Below are positions 1 through 6,009 of a stretch of 8,859 nucleotides of DNA, one piece after another. Every line of letters begins with the position of its first letter. Within the stretch, counting starts at the first letter, position 1. The DNA lies in the NCBI GenBank assembly GCA_027058255.1, contig JALUTE010000414.1, forward strand, positions 1 to 8,859, in the 5' to 3' direction. Both the position numbers and the translations under genes were made by a program. This stretch comes from Methyloligella sp. Its GTDB lineage: Bacteria > Pseudomonadota > Alphaproteobacteria > Rhizobiales > JALUTE01. Below the pieces are notes generated by a model, which worked only from the letters and a program-made list of their open reading frames with translations, did not search any database and was not told where the DNA came from.

Positions 1-1125
1 GCCATGGGCTTTCGCTCGGTCAACGAGATGATCGGGCGCACCGAGTGGCTGGACAAGAGCAAGGCCATCGACCACTGGAAGGCGAAGGGGCTCGATTTTT
101 CGCGCATTTTCGCCAAGCCCGAGGTCCCGGACGATGTCGCCGTCTACAACAGCGAGCGCCAGAACCACAATCTCGACAAGGTGCTGGACCGCAAGCTGAT
201 CGAGATGTGCCAGCCGGCCCTCGAGAGCAGGAGCCCGGTCAAGCTCGACCTGCCCATCCGCAACACGGACCGGACCACCGGCGCCATGCTGTCGGGCCGG
301 ATTGCGCGCAAATATGGGCACAAGGGCCTGCCGGAGGACACGATCTGGATCACCTTCCGCGGCACCGCCGGGCAGAGTTTCGGCGCCTGGCTCGCCGCCG
401 GCGTGACCCTCGATCTCATCGGCGAGGCCAATGACTATGTGGGCAAGGGGCTCTCGGGAGGGCGCATCATCGTGCGCCCGCCGGTGGAGTCCGCCATCAC
501 CCCCGAGGAGGCCATCATCGTCGGCAACACGGTGCTCTATGGCGCCATCTGCGGCGAGTGCTATTTCCGCGGCGTCGCCGGGGAGCGCTTCGCCGTGCGC
601 AATTCGGGTGCCATCGCGGTCGTCGAGGGGCTCGGCGACCATGGCTGCGAATACATGACCGGTGGCGTGGTGGTCGTCATCGGTCCCACGGGGCGCAATT
701 TCGCGGCCGGCATGTCGGGCGGCATCGCCTATGTGCTGGACGAGGCGGGCGATTTCGAGCGCCGCTGCAATCTCGCAATGGTCGATCTCGAGCCCGTGGA
801 GGCGGAGGAGGCACTCATGCAGGGGCGCGATCACCAGGGCGGCGACCTGGAGACGCACGGGCTCGTGGACATCATGCACGACATGACGGGGCACGATGCC
901 GAGCGCCTCTATCAGCTCATCGAGAACCACATGCACTATACGAATTCGGCCCGGGCCAAGCACATTCTGGACAACTGGTCCGAGTACCTGCCGAAATTCG
1001 TCAAGGTGATGCCGGTGGAGTATCGCCGCGCCCTGGCGGAGATGACACGCCAGCAGGCCGCCGACAAGACCGGGCTCGACGAGCTGGAGATCGGCCTGCC
1101 GCTCTCGGCGCGCGAGGGGCGGTGA
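1..1125 (+). CDS. gltB: Glutamate synthase (NADPH) large subunit, C-terminal part (5' truncated by window)
   Basis: This is the last 374 codons of the GOGAT alpha subunit, which makes two glutamates from glutamine and 2-oxoglutarate with electrons passed on from GltD. The frame is open from base 1, so the ATG at 4 is internal and not a start. The fragment opens at the end of the FMN/synthase domain (GFRSVNEMIGRTEWL) and continues into the C-terminal GXGXG beta-helix domain, with regularly spaced glycines such as YVGKGLSGGRIIV, GNTVLYGA, RGVAGERFAVRNSG and MTGGVVVVIGPTGRNFAAGMSGG. A helical tail follows (HYTNSARAKHILDNW). The glutaminase domain and 3Fe-4S cysteines lie upstream of the window. 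It ends TGA at 1123-1125. The DUF433 gene begins within 44 bases and gltD lies about 720 bases downstream on the same strand, so the three genes between 1169 and 3274 may share its transcript. Confidence 0.97.
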   Translation, partial: AMGFRSVNEMIGRTEWLDKSKAIDHWKAKGLDFSRIFAKPEVPDDVAVYNSERQNHNLDKVLDRKLIEMCQPALESRSPVKLDLPIRNTDRTTGAMLSGRIARKYGHKGLPEDTIWITFRGTAGQSFGAWLAAGVTLDLIGEANDYVGKGLSGGRIIVRPPVESAITPEEAIIVGNTVLYGAICGECYFRGVAGERFAVRNSGAIAVVEGLGDHGCEYMTGGVVVVIGPTGRNFAAGMSGGIAYVLDEAGDFERRCNLAMVDLEPVEAEEALMQGRDHQGGDLETHGLVDIMHDMTGHDAERLYQLIENHMHYTNSARAKHILDNWSEYLPKFVKVMPVEYRRALAEMTRQQAADKTGLDELEIGLPLSAREGR

Positions 1126-1168
1126 GGCGATGGCGCTCCGCGATGTCAATTCAGCCGAGGACCATGCC

Positions 1169-1393
1169 ATGGCCCACGAACGAATTATCTCCGATCCCAA
1201 GATCATGATGGGTAAACCCGTCATCCGTGGAACGCGGATCACGGTCGAGGTCATTCTCCGTCTGCTGGCGCAGGGGCGCTCCACGGAAGAAATCCTGGAC
1301 GCCTATCCGGGACTCGAAGAGGAGGACATCCGTGCAGCGCAAGGCTACGCGGCTGACTACTTGGCGGGCGAGCGCACCATGGCGGCGGAATGA
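1169..1393 (+). CDS. DUF433 family protein, probable antitoxin of a VapBC-like pair
   Basis: A 74-residue protein matching the DUF433 family throughout: IISDPKIMMGKPVIRGTRI, then VILRLLAQGRSTEEIL and YPGLEEEDIRAAQGYAADYL. DUF433 proteins are small helix-turn-helix-like proteins commonly encoded directly before a DUF5615 PIN-like toxin, where they are thought to act as antitoxin and autoregulator. I chose the ATG at 1169 because CCGAGGA (1155-1161) lies 7 bases before it and family members begin about ten residues before the DP...GKP motif. An in-frame ATG at 1130, 4 bases after the gltB stop, would add 13 residues (MALRDVNSAEDHA) and could be translationally coupled to gltB. The coding sequence uses more A/T-rich codons than gltB or gltD (for example gaacgaattatctcc), which suggests later acquisition. 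The family call is sound; antitoxin activity is inferred. Confidence 0.85.
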   Translation: MAHERIISDPKIMMGKPVIRGTRITVEVILRLLAQGRSTEEILDAYPGLEEEDIRAAQGYAADYLAGERTMAAE

Positions 1394-1399
1394 AGGAGT

Positions 1400-1774
1400 A
1401 TGCGATTCCTGGTCGATGAATGTCTGTTTCGGCAGGTGGTCGCCGCGCTCAAAAGGGACGGACACGATGTCTCTTGGGTGAGGATCGACCATCCCGGCGT
1501 CGATGACGAGGCACTGCTCGCCACGGCTCTTCCGGAAAACCGCATCCTGATGACCGAGGACAGGGATTTCGGTGAGCTGGCGGTCCGCTTGGGCAAGCCC
1601 GCCGTGGGCATCGTGATCATCCGGGTTGGACAATTCGGGGGCTCGCTAGCAGAGATTGCGGAGCACGTCGCGCGTGTCATCGCCAAGATCGGAGAAAGTT
1701 GCATGGGGTCCCTTACGGTGATTCAGCCTGGGCGCGTTCGCCAGCGCGACCTTCCAAAGCATGAGGAATGCTGA
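1400..1774 (+). CDS. DUF5615 family PIN-like protein, probable toxin RNase
   Basis: A 124-residue protein of the DUF5615 PIN-like family. It starts MRFLVDECL with the family's N-terminal acidic pair (D6, E7), followed by a helix and GHDV (residues 21-24), the DDEALL segment (35-40), and the ILMTEDRDFGEL motif (49-60) with E53, D54 and D56. In PIN-type nucleases such acidic residues bind the catalytic metal, so cleavage of RNA is the expected but unproven activity. The last 20 or so residues (VIQPGRVRQRDLPKHEEC) look like a loose tail. It follows the DUF433 gene by 6 bases in the same reading frame. The only nearby Shine-Dalgarno, AAGGAG at 1393-1398, is 1 base from the ATG, which is closer than usual, so re-initiation by ribosomes ending on the upstream gene is plausible. 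GltD begins 72 bases after its stop. Confidence 0.85.
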   Translation: MRFLVDECLFRQVVAALKRDGHDVSWVRIDHPGVDDEALLATALPENRILMTEDRDFGELAVRLGKPAVGIVIIRVGQFGGSLAEIAEHVARVIAKIGESCMGSLTVIQPGRVRQRDLPKHEEC

Positions 1775-1846
1775 GTCTCGTACAGGATGCGCGCATTTAC
1801 AAACGCTCCCGAGCGGAACCAAGAGCGAGAGAATACGGAAAGCGAT

Positions 1847-3274
1847 ATGGGCAAGGTGACGGGATTTCTCGAGATCGACAGGCAGGACCGGGCCTATGCG
1901 CCGGCCAGCGACCGGGTGCGCCATTTCAAGGAGTTCATCATCCCCCTGCCCCAGGAGGAGGTGTCGCGCCAGGCGGCCCGCTGCATGGATTGCGGCATTC
2001 CCTACTGCCACAATGGCTGCCCGGTGAACAATCAGATCCCCGACTGGAACGATCTCGTCTATCGCCAGCACTGGAAGATGGCGGCGGAGAACCTGCACTC
2101 GACGAACAATTTTCCCGAGGTGACGGGCCGTGTCTGCCCGGCGCCCTGCGAGGAGGCGTGCACCCTCAATCTCGAGGATGTGCCGGTGACCATAAAGACC
2201 ATCGAATGCGCCATTGTCGATCGCGCCTGGGATGAGGGCTGGCTCGCGCCTGAGCCGCCGGAGGTGAGGACGGGCAAGCGTGTCGCCATTGTCGGCGCCG
2301 GCCCGGCGGGCCTCGCAGCGGCCCAGCAATTGGCGCGGGCCGGGCACGAGGTGCATCTCTATGACAAGCATGCGCGCCCGGGCGGGCTCCTGTGCTACGG
2401 CATTCCCGACTTCAAGATGGAAAAGCACCTCATCGCCCGGCGCTTCGAGCAGATGGCCGCGGAGGGCGTGACGTTCCATGGGCATACCGAGGTGGGGCGC
2501 GACCTGCCCGTGACCCGGCTCGCGGACGAGTTCGACGCCGTTCTGCTCACCTGCGGCTCCGAGACCCCGCGCGACCTGCCCGTGGAGGGGCGGGACCTTG
2601 CCGGAATCCATTTCGCCATGGACTTCCTCACCCAGCAGAACAGGCGCATCGCCGGCGAGCTCGCCCCTGACGAGGAGCCCATCCTCGCCGGCGGCAAGAC
2701 CGTGGTCGTCATCGGCGGCGGCGACACGGGCTCGGACTGCATCGGCACCTCCTTCCGCCAGGGGGCGCTTTCGGTCACCCAGATCGAGATCATGCCGAAG
2801 CCGCCGGAGAAGGAGGACAAGGCCCTCACCTGGCCGCACTGGCCCAACAAGTTGCGCACATCCTCCAGCCAGTCGGAAGGCGCGCGGCGCGAGTTCTCGG
2901 TGATGACCAAGCGCTTCGTTGGCGAGGACGGACATGTTACGGGCCTCGACTGCGTCCGGGTCGACGACAAGCTGCAGGAAATCCCCGGCACCGACTTCAC
3001 GCTCAAGGCGGACCTCGTTCTCCTCGCCATGGGCTTCATCGGCCCGCGCAAGGAGGGCCCGATCAGCGAGCTCGGCCTGGCGCTGCAGGAGCGCGGCCCC
3101 ACCTGGACGGTGGCGGCCGATGACCGGGCCTATCGCACATCGCGCGAGAAGGTGTTCGCGGCCGGGGATCAGAGGCGCGGCCAATCCCTGGTCGTCTGGG
3201 CCATTCGCGAGGGGCGCCAGGCCGCCCACGCCATCGACAAGTTCCTGATGGGCCACACGGATCTGCCACGCTGA
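1847..3274 (+). CDS. gltD: Glutamate synthase (NADPH) small subunit
   Basis: A 475-residue GOGAT beta subunit, the usual family length. It takes electrons from NADPH through FAD and passes them via 4Fe-4S clusters to GltB for glutamate synthesis in the cytoplasm. The N-terminal Fe-S domain carries C46, C49, C54, C58 (RCMDCGIPYCHNGCP) and C97, C101, C105 (VCPAPCEEAC). The first dinucleotide fold is VAIVGAGPAGLAAA (GAGPAG at 150-155), followed by GGLLCYGIPDFKM; the second is VVVIGGGDTG (GGGDTG at 290-295). The C-terminal FAD motif VFAAGDQRRGQSLVV starts at 436. I chose the ATG at 1847 (MGKVTGFLE) because homologues start there and GGAAAG lies 4 bases upstream; an in-frame ATG at 1787 would add an unconserved 20 residues. 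It normally sits next to gltB; here the toxin-antitoxin cassette separates them. The 72-base gap before it shows no convincing promoter. Confidence 0.97.
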   Translation: MGKVTGFLEIDRQDRAYAPASDRVRHFKEFIIPLPQEEVSRQAARCMDCGIPYCHNGCPVNNQIPDWNDLVYRQHWKMAAENLHSTNNFPEVTGRVCPAPCEEACTLNLEDVPVTIKTIECAIVDRAWDEGWLAPEPPEVRTGKRVAIVGAGPAGLAAAQQLARAGHEVHLYDKHARPGGLLCYGIPDFKMEKHLIARRFEQMAAEGVTFHGHTEVGRDLPVTRLADEFDAVLLTCGSETPRDLPVEGRDLAGIHFAMDFLTQQNRRIAGELAPDEEPILAGGKTVVVIGGGDTGSDCIGTSFRQGALSVTQIEIMPKPPEKEDKALTWPHWPNKLRTSSSQSEGARREFSVMTKRFVGEDGHVTGLDCVRVDDKLQEIPGTDFTLKADLVLLAMGFIGPRKEGPISELGLALQERGPTWTVAADDRAYRTSREKVFAAGDQRRGQSLVVWAIREGRQAAHAIDKFLMGHTDLPR

Positions 3275-3294
3275 GGCCGAATGCTCCGCGGAAG

Positions 3295-3324
3295 GGGAGA
3301 CGGGCGCTTGCGGCCCGTCGTCCC
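3295..3324 (+). terminator. Hairpin after gltD, possible terminator without T-run
   Basis: GACGGGC (3299-3305) and GCCCGTC (3313-3319) pair perfectly around a 7-base loop. GGGA (3295-3298) and TCCC (3321-3324) extend the stem after a single bulged G at 3320. It begins 20 bases after the gltD stop, the right place for transcript termination or 3' end stabilisation. No run of T follows, so it is not a textbook intrinsic terminator. Confidence 0.4.
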
Positions 3325-3334
3325 GTGCGCGGTC

Positions 3335-3362
3335 CCAGGTGCCAAGGGCATGCCGCGCCTGG
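3335..3362. other. Second hairpin in the gltD/ispB convergent gap
   Basis: CCAGGTGC (3335-3342) pairs with GCGCCTGG (3355-3362), with one G-U wobble when read on the + strand. The loop itself contains the palindrome GGCATGCC (3347-3354). It may help end transcription of gltD or of ispB, which converge here. On the - strand the wobble becomes a C-A mismatch, so it is more stable in the gltD direction. No T-run follows. Confidence 0.3.
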
Positions 3363-3423
3363 TCCCTGTGGGATTTGCCGGATTCACCGGGTCGTCGGAT
3401 TTGGCAGGCTTTGCCGGACCCGC

Positions 3424-4440
3424 TCAGCGGGCGCGGTTGACGCAGAACACGACCACGTCGAGGAGGGCCCGCAAATGCGGGCTGTCTGCGAAGATCGCCA
3501 AGGCGTCGCGGGCGATGGCGCCATAATGGCGGGCGCGCTCTATGGTGTCGGCGATGGCGCCATGGCTCTGCACCAGAGCGAGGGCATGCTCGAAATCGCC
3601 ATCCTCGATCTTGCCGTCCTGGAGGGTGCGTCGCCAGAACCGGCGCTCCCCGGCATCGCCGCGCCTATAGGCGAGCACGACCGGCAGCGTGATCTTGCCC
3701 TCGCGGAAATCGTCGCCGATGGACTTGCCAAGGCGCGCCTGCTCGCCGGAATAGTCGAGCGCATCGTCCACGAGCTGGAAGGCCACGCCCAGATTGCGCC
3801 CATAGGATCGCAGCGCTGCCCGCTCTGCCTCCGGCCGCCCCGAGAGGGCGCCGCCCACCTCCGCCGCCGCGGCGAACAGGGCCGCCGTCTTGGCATCGAC
3901 GACCGCGAGATATTCGTCTTCCGTGGTGTCGGTGTTCTTCGAGGCAATGAGTTGCATCACCTCGCCTTCGGCGATGACGGCGGCGGCATCGGACAGGATG
4001 GCGAGGGAGTCCATCGAGCCGACCTCCACCATCATCTTGAAGGCCTGGCCCAGCAGAAAATCGCCGACCAGCACGCTCGCCTCGTTGCCCCAGAGAAGCC
4101 GGGCGGCCTTGCGCCCCCGGCGCATGTCGCTTTCATCCACCACATCGTCGTGGAGCAGCGTCGCGGTGTGCATGAACTCCACGCTGGCCGCCAGCTTGAT
4201 GTGGCCGGCGCCCTCATATCCGCACAGGGCCGCACTGGCGAGGGTGAGCATGGGGCGCAGCCGCTTGCCGCCCGAATCGATGAGATGGCCCGCGAGCTTG
4301 GGGATCATGTCGACATCGGAGCGCGCCTTGTCGAGGATGAGTCTGTTGACCCGCGCCATGTCGTCATGGACGAGCTCCATCAGCGGTCGCAATCCGGCTT
4401 CCGGATCGCGCGCATCGTCGAGTGATATGACAAGCCCCAA
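3424..4440 (-). CDS. ispB: Long-chain all-trans polyprenyl diphosphate synthase (octa-/decaprenyl)
   Basis: A 338-residue trans-prenyltransferase that extends farnesyl diphosphate with isopentenyl diphosphate to make the ubiquinone side chain. GGKRLRP (57-63) is the substrate-binding motif. The first aspartate-rich motif is DDVVD (98-102) and the second is DDALD (225-229). Ala93, five residues before the first motif, is the small residue expected of long-chain enzymes; alphaproteobacteria usually make Q10, so decaprenyl is likely, though length cannot be read with certainty. I chose the TTG whose first base is 4440: GGGAGG lies 5 bases upstream of it, the product starts MGLVISLDDA as homologues do, and the open frame further upstream to 4785 runs through a promoter and a palindromic repeat. 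It is a single-gene unit, convergent with gltD, with its own promoter at 4472-4502. Confidence 0.93.
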   Translation of the reverse strand: MGLVISLDDARDPEAGLRPLMELVHDDMARVNRLILDKARSDVDMIPKLAGHLIDSGGKRLRPMLTLASAALCGYEGAGHIKLAASVEFMHTATLLHDDVVDESDMRRGRKAARLLWGNEASVLVGDFLLGQAFKMMVEVGSMDSLAILSDAAAVIAEGEVMQLIASKNTDTTEDEYLAVVDAKTAALFAAAAEVGGALSGRPEAERAALRSYGRNLGVAFQLVDDALDYSGEQARLGKSIGDDFREGKITLPVVLAYRRGDAGERRFWRRTLQDGKIEDGDFEHALALVQSHGAIADTIERARHYGAIARDALAIFADSPHLRALLDVVVFCVNRAR

Positions 4441-4471
4441 CTGAGCCTCCCGAACCTTGCCCGAGATTGCG

Positions 4472-4502
4472 ATTATACGCGCCTTGCGCCGCGCCGGGTC
4501 AA
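4472..4502 (-). promoter_or_regulatory. Predicted sigma-70-type promoter of ispB
   Basis: On the - strand, TTGACC (4502-4497) is followed after 19 bases by a perfect TATAAT (4477-4472). The expected transcript start is near 4465, giving a leader of about 25 bases that contains the GGGAGG Shine-Dalgarno before the TTG start of ispB. The spacer is two bases longer than ideal, which would lower its strength. Confidence 0.65.
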
Positions 4503-4613
4503 GCCAGATCGCCGCACGACACCAGAGCCCGCCGCCATCGCCGGCGACCCGGAACGGCCGGCACCGCTTTTCGGTCAGGGCAATTGCTCGAGGCCCCAAA
4601 TCGCCTCTCTTTT

Positions 4614-4720
4614 CGTCATCGCCGGGCCCAGACCCGGCGATCCAGGGCCGCAACCTCCGAGATTGCCGCCCTGGATCACCCGGTCCGATCCCCGGGTCAA
4701 GCCCGGGCCCGGCGATGACG
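4614..4720. repeat. Imperfect palindromic intergenic element (REP/RPE-like)
   Basis: The outer arms CGTCATCGCCGGGCCC (4614-4629) and GGGCCCGGCGATGACG (4705-4720) are 16-base perfect inverted repeats. An inner pair, GATCCAGGGC (4639-4648) and GCCCTGGATC (4668-4677), is perfect over 10 bases and extends imperfectly outward (GACCCGGC against ACCCGGTC). The right half has about 17 extra bases that contain a further CCCGGG...CCCGGG pair (4691-4707). The whole can fold into a long cruciform or RNA hairpin. Intergenic palindromes with GTCATCGCCGGG/CCCGGCGATGAC ends are familiar, dispersed elements in Rhizobiales; membership in such a family is my recollection and needs a genome search. No target-site duplication or coding capacity is evident. 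Confidence 0.75.
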
Positions 4721-4831
4721 TGAAGGAGAGCAGCGATTGCGCTATCCGTGCGTGCACGCGATGCGCCTCGGGAGTTCATGCGCATGCTGACGTCATTCGA
4801 GCGATTGCCCTGCTTTTTCGGTGCCGTCCGA

Positions 4832-4860
4832 TTGACAAAACGCGCATGGCGAACTACCTG
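4832..4860 (+). promoter_or_regulatory. Predicted promoter of tRNA-Leu
   Basis: A perfect TTGACA (4832-4837) lies 36 bases before the tRNA. Seventeen bases later is TACCTG (4855-4860), a poor -10 match, as is common in GC-rich alphaproteobacteria. The predicted start near 4867 would leave a very short leader. The -35 box is convincing; the -10 is not. Confidence 0.5.
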
Positions 4861-4872
4861 ATGGCCGGATCA

Positions 4873-4959
<87 letters not shown>

Positions 4960-5253
4960 TTCCTTCTCTCTTCTCTCCGCAATCACGCCCGCTCCGGGGG
5001 CATGTCGGGCAATGCTCGCCCCTCTCGCCCTTTGGACACGGCCTTGTACCCCTGCCCTTCATCGTGCCGTGCGCGGCGCAAGCCTGCGCGATGATTCGCC
5101 GTGAAGCCTGCTCGCAAGGCGCGCATTGCCGCGCGCAAGGGCGCCACAACTGCGCGATTTCGGGACATTTCGCGCCGGCAGGCCTTCGCGGCGCGAGATG
5201 CCGCATGCCATATATTCTCGACGAGACGGCCCTTTCCCGGTTAATTAGGCGCC
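4960..5253. other. Intergenic region with no identified gene
   Basis: These 294 bases separate the tRNA from the next operon. I see no protein gene: the open frames are Arg/Ala/Cys-rich and lack conserved motifs. There are short GC-rich inverted repeats, such as GCGCGC (5119-5124) with GCGCGC (5131-5136). AT-rich words TATATT (5211-5216) and TTAATTA (5241-5247) could be -10 elements for the downstream operon, the second paired with TCGACG (5218-5223) at 17 bases, but neither is convincing. Confidence 0.5.
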
Positions 5254-6009
5254 ATGCTACAGAATGCGCAGCACGTATCGCGGGCAAGGCGGGGCGCCGG
5301 CATCGGCGTGAGCATCCCCAATCTCATCTCGCTCCTGCGGGTGTTCCTGGTCCCCCTGCTGGTCTGGCTGATCATTGCAGGGCGGATGGACGCCGCGTTC
5401 GGCGTGTTTCTCATCGCCGGCGTGAGCGATGGCGTCGATGGCTATCTGGCCAAGCGCTATGGCTGGCAGACCGAGCTTGGCGCCTATCTCGATCCGCTTG
5501 CCGACAAGCTGCTGCTGGTCAGCGTGTTCGTAACGCTCGGGCTCTTGTCGGAACTGCCGAGCTGGCTCGTGGTCGCCGTGGTCAGCCGCGACCTCCTGAT
5601 CGTGTCGGCCTTCCTGCTCTCCTGGGTTCTGGGCCTGCCCATGCGCGCGCAGCCCCTGTTGGTGTCCAAGGCCAACACCGCCGTGCAGATTCTACTGGCG
5701 GCGGTCGTGCTCGCCGATCTCGCCTTCGCTCTGGGCCTCGGCACCGTGCGCCTCGGGCTCGTCTGGATCGCCGGCTTTCTCACCATCCTCTCCGCGGCCG
5801 CCTATTTGCGCTCTTGGATCCGGCACATGGCCGGATACGAAACCAGCATCGCCGAGACGGCCGCACCAGCCGACGAAAGCCGGCGAGCCCGGAATGCGGA
5901 AAGCCGGAGCGATGGCAGCGAGCAGGGCGCGCGGGCCAAGACCAGACGCCGGGTCGCGCCGGCCGGCCCCTTCCCCGGCGCGGCAGACAAGGACGGGGCA
6001 CGCCCATGA
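5254..6009 (+). CDS. CDP-alcohol phosphatidyltransferase family protein (PgsA/Cls-like)
   Basis: A 251-residue integral membrane enzyme that transfers a phosphatidyl group from CDP-diacylglycerol to an alcohol, making a phospholipid in the inner membrane. The family signature is complete: D59-x2-D62-G63-x2-A66, then G76-x3-D80-x3-D84 (SDGVDGYLAKRY, LGAYLDPLADK), with Lys67 where Arg is most usual. It opens IPNLISLLRVFLVPLLVWL (first membrane span), and further spans follow around 48-57, 87-107, 112-130, 146-163 and 165-185. The acceptor cannot be read from sequence; glycerol-3-phosphate (PgsA) and phosphatidylglycerol (cardiolipin synthase) are the main options, and I leave the symbol empty. 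Residues from about 195 form an unusual basic, low-complexity tail. The ATG at 5254 has a weak Shine-Dalgarno; the GTG at 5308 (VSIPNLIS) is an alternative closer to the family's usual start. Its stop overlaps the next start as ATGA. Confidence 0.88.
   Translation: MLQNAQHVSRARRGAGIGVSIPNLISLLRVFLVPLLVWLIIAGRMDAAFGVFLIAGVSDGVDGYLAKRYGWQTELGAYLDPLADKLLLVSVFVTLGLLSELPSWLVVAVVSRDLLIVSAFLLSWVLGLPMRAQPLLVSKANTAVQILLAAVVLADLAFALGLGTVRLGLVWIAGFLTILSAAAYLRSWIRHMAGYETSIAETAAPADESRRARNAESRSDGSEQGARAKTRRRVAPAGPFPGAADKDGARP

Larger units (their letters stand above)
4441..4872. other. Non-coding region between ispB and tRNA-Leu
   Basis: These 432 bases hold the ispB promoter (4472-4502), an imperfect palindromic element (4614-4720) and a predicted tRNA promoter (4832-4860). 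The open frames crossing it on both strands are low-complexity Arg/Pro/Ser-rich translations without conserved motifs, so I see no protein gene. A stretch at 4536-4552 (CATCGCCGGCGACCCGG) resembles the left arm of the palindrome and may be a decayed half copy. Confidence 0.7.

Noticed and set aside
1775..1846. Possible separate promoter for gltD in the gap after the toxin gene
   Set aside because: The AT-richer words (TTTACAAACG) do not pair with a credible partner box at 16-18 bases, so I cannot support a promoter.
1646..3256. Open frame of 536 codons on the - strand opposite gltD
   Set aside because: It mirrors the high-GC third-position pattern of gltD, has no recognisable motif, and gltD is certain.
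3325..4425. Open frame of 366 codons on the + strand opposite ispB
   Set aside because: It is antisense to a gene with both aspartate-rich motifs intact; its His/Arg/Gly-rich translation matches no family I know.
4983..5023. Possible tRNA-Leu terminator hairpin (GGGC/GCCC around 5008-5022)
   Set aside because: The stem is only four bases and no T-run follows.
5064..6005. Upstream extension of the permease frame, overlapping the phosphatidyltransferase gene
   Set aside because: The extension is an Arg-rich shadow of the phosphatidyltransferase coding sequence; the permease starts at the ATGA overlap at 6006.
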